Below are positions 63,083 through 64,000 of a stretch of 64,000 bases of DNA, in pieces (within the stretch, counting starts at the first letter, position 1; every line of letters starts with the position of its first letter). The DNA comes from Alteromonas hispanica. Lineage in GTDB: Bacteria; Pseudomonadota; Gammaproteobacteria; Enterobacterales; Alteromonadaceae. The position numbers and the translations under genes were made by a program. The DNA is taken from contig NZ_JAAAWP010000012.1 in NCBI RefSeq assembly GCF_010500915.1, positions 1-64,000 of the forward strand, read 5' to 3'. The notes below the pieces were generated by a model that saw nothing but the letters and a program-made list of their open reading frames with translations, was not told the DNA's origin and did not search any database.

Positions 63083-63649
63083 CTACTTTACGCGCTTCAC
63101 TTTTAAGCGCTTATTAAGCCCTTCCACGCTTAAGAAGAACGCGCCGAAAAGACCTTTTTCAATACTTACCGTTTGACCTTTTTCAAGCTTTAAATAGGTA
63201 TTGTCGACTTGCTGCCATACCGCGCCATCACTGAAGGTAACAACGGTCTTTCCTCGTGCTCCCTCTGATAGGTCGGCAATAGTAAGGACAACCTCAGATA
63301 CTTCATCGGCTGGCGTGCGCTTTCTATCTAAACCAAAAGAGGCTTCAGGATCGCGCTCTTCAGTAACAGCAGGAGCCGGCGCCGCAGCAACACGAGGACG
63401 AGAAGCGGGCACGTTGGCAGTCGAAGGTTTAGGCTTTGCTCTGGGTAGCGCTGGCATTTCGCTCATTTGCATATCTGTATCGTCATACTGGCTCAAAGAC
63501 TTCGCCATGCGGTCATAACACATTAGGCGCTTTAAGCTGTTTTCTGTAGCACGACACTTTTCAATTGCCTTACCAACACTTTCAGCCTGCGCTGGCAACG
63601 CATTTAAAGCCGCCAAAACTGCAATAAAAGGGATTATTCGAGTTTTCAT
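63083..63649 (-). CDS. Secreted protein of unknown function, between tatC and tatD
   Basis: 188 residues. A signal peptide (1-22, ending PAQA) precedes AIEKCRATENSLKRLMCYDR, a conserved two-cysteine helix seen in many small periplasmic proteins, then a proline- and alanine-rich linker (about 70-100) and a C-terminal beta-rich domain (VVLTIADLSEGARGKTVVTF, GAVWQQVDNTYLKLEKGQTV) that resembles an SH3-like fold. The role is unknown. It is one base from tatD and 26 bases from tatC, so it belongs to the tat operon. Confidence 0.75.
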   Translation of the reverse strand: MKTRIIPFIAVLAALNALPAQAESVGKAIEKCRATENSLKRLMCYDRMAKSLSQYDDTDMQMSEMPALPRAKPKPSTANVPASRPRVAAAPAPAVTEERDPEASFGLDRKRTPADEVSEVVLTIADLSEGARGKTVVTFSDGAVWQQVDNTYLKLEKGQTVSIEKGLFGAFFLSVEGLNKRLKVKRVK

Positions 63650-63675
63650 TTTTTTATTCCTTTTTAATAAATTAT

Positions 63676-64000
63676 TTAAGCGTCGTCAGAAGCGTTTGTT
63701 GTGTCGTCGCTCGCTTTATTTTCTTCACGCTTTCCCTTACCCGCATACAAACCACCTATCACTACGCCTACTTCAAATAGCAACCACATAGGGATGGCCA
63801 GTAAGGTTTGCGAAATGATATCGGGCGGAGTTAGCAGCATACCAACAACAAAAGCACCTACTACTACGAAAGGTCGCTTTGCCCGCAACGATTTAGCGTC
63901 GGTTATGCCCGTCCAGCACATAAGGATAATGGCAATGGGAATTTCAAACGATACTCCGAACGCAAAAAACAACTTTAATACAAAATTTAGGTAGCTGGAA
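63676..64000 (-). CDS. tatC: TatC, C-terminal part (cut by window end)
   Basis: The frame runs without break from 64000 and reads [20 protein letters not shown], then [12 protein letters not shown] and [41 protein letters not shown], which is the end of TatC with its last three membrane helices. The tail ([20 protein letters not shown]) is hydrophilic and acidic. TatC is the receptor of the twin-arginine translocon in the inner membrane. The N-terminal half is outside the window. Confidence 0.95.
   Translation of the reverse strand, partial: SSYLNFVLKLFFAFGVSFEIPIAIILMCWTGITDAKSLRAKRPFVVVGAFVVGMLLTPPDIISQTLLAIPMWLLFEVGVVIGGLYAGKGKREENKASDDTTNASDDA

Overview
The window looks like a chromosome segment of a marine gammaproteobacterium, most likely Alteromonas or a close relative. 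The evidence is the AT-leaning composition, the housekeeping blocks trxA/rho/rhlB/gppA, purE-purK, yjeT-purA and tatC/tatD, and the abundance of outer-membrane and secreted hydrolytic proteins. The genus is inferred from gene content and recalled family resemblance, not from a database search.

Positions 1 to about 15,650 are part of a sedentary chromosomal integron. I count 22 full or nearly full attC sites (RYYYAAC ... GTTRRRY, all in + orientation) and four decayed ones at the distal end. The integrase and attI are not in the window and should lie to the left. The cassettes carry small secreted or membrane proteins, an MFS exporter, a UPF0158 protein, a DUF4287/DUF5655 protein, a VOC protein, a GST and many toxin-antitoxin modules: RelE/ParE with a ribbon-helix-helix partner, PIN/RHH, HigBA, ParDE, ParD-like/ParE-like, CcdAB and YefM-YoeB. 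There is also a DUF4160-DUF2442 pair, two copies of an ORF-less cassette, and a TonB-domain cassette broken by an in-frame amber codon. Several cassette genes take their stop codon from the attC core sequence itself, on either strand.

From about 15.7 to 25.5 kb lies a transition into core chromosome: DUF3703, YciI-like, a histidine phosphatase, an SGNH hydrolase, an Nramp-like carrier next to an alginate-export-type barrel, a porin with a solute-binding protein, and a YitT protein. A 26 to 40 codon basic small gene on the minus strand at 25,498-25,619 carries an apparent -1 frameshift and shares a terminator with the YitT gene.

From 25.8 to 35.2 kb is a cell-wall recycling block: alr, murQ overlapping a NamZ-type exo-muramidase, a secreted GH3 beta-N-acetylhexosaminidase, an NhaC-type carrier and a lipoprotein gamma-glutamyltransferase. 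Together they could turn peptidoglycan fragments into sugars, peptides and amino acids.

From 35.2 kb to the end are mostly housekeeping genes: NYN protein, VOC protein, aldehyde dehydrogenase, purA-yjeT, a class V aminotransferase, CnoX-like thioredoxin, an Mpo1-like protein, an S9 peptidase, a PQQ-type sugar dehydrogenase, dps, a PCu(A)C copper chaperone, tRNA-Thr(TGT), purK-purE, a hybrid histidine kinase, an M20 peptidase, rho, trxA, rhlB, gppA, hemB, a 7TMR-DISM diguanylate cyclase, tatD and the C-terminal part of tatC cut by the window end.
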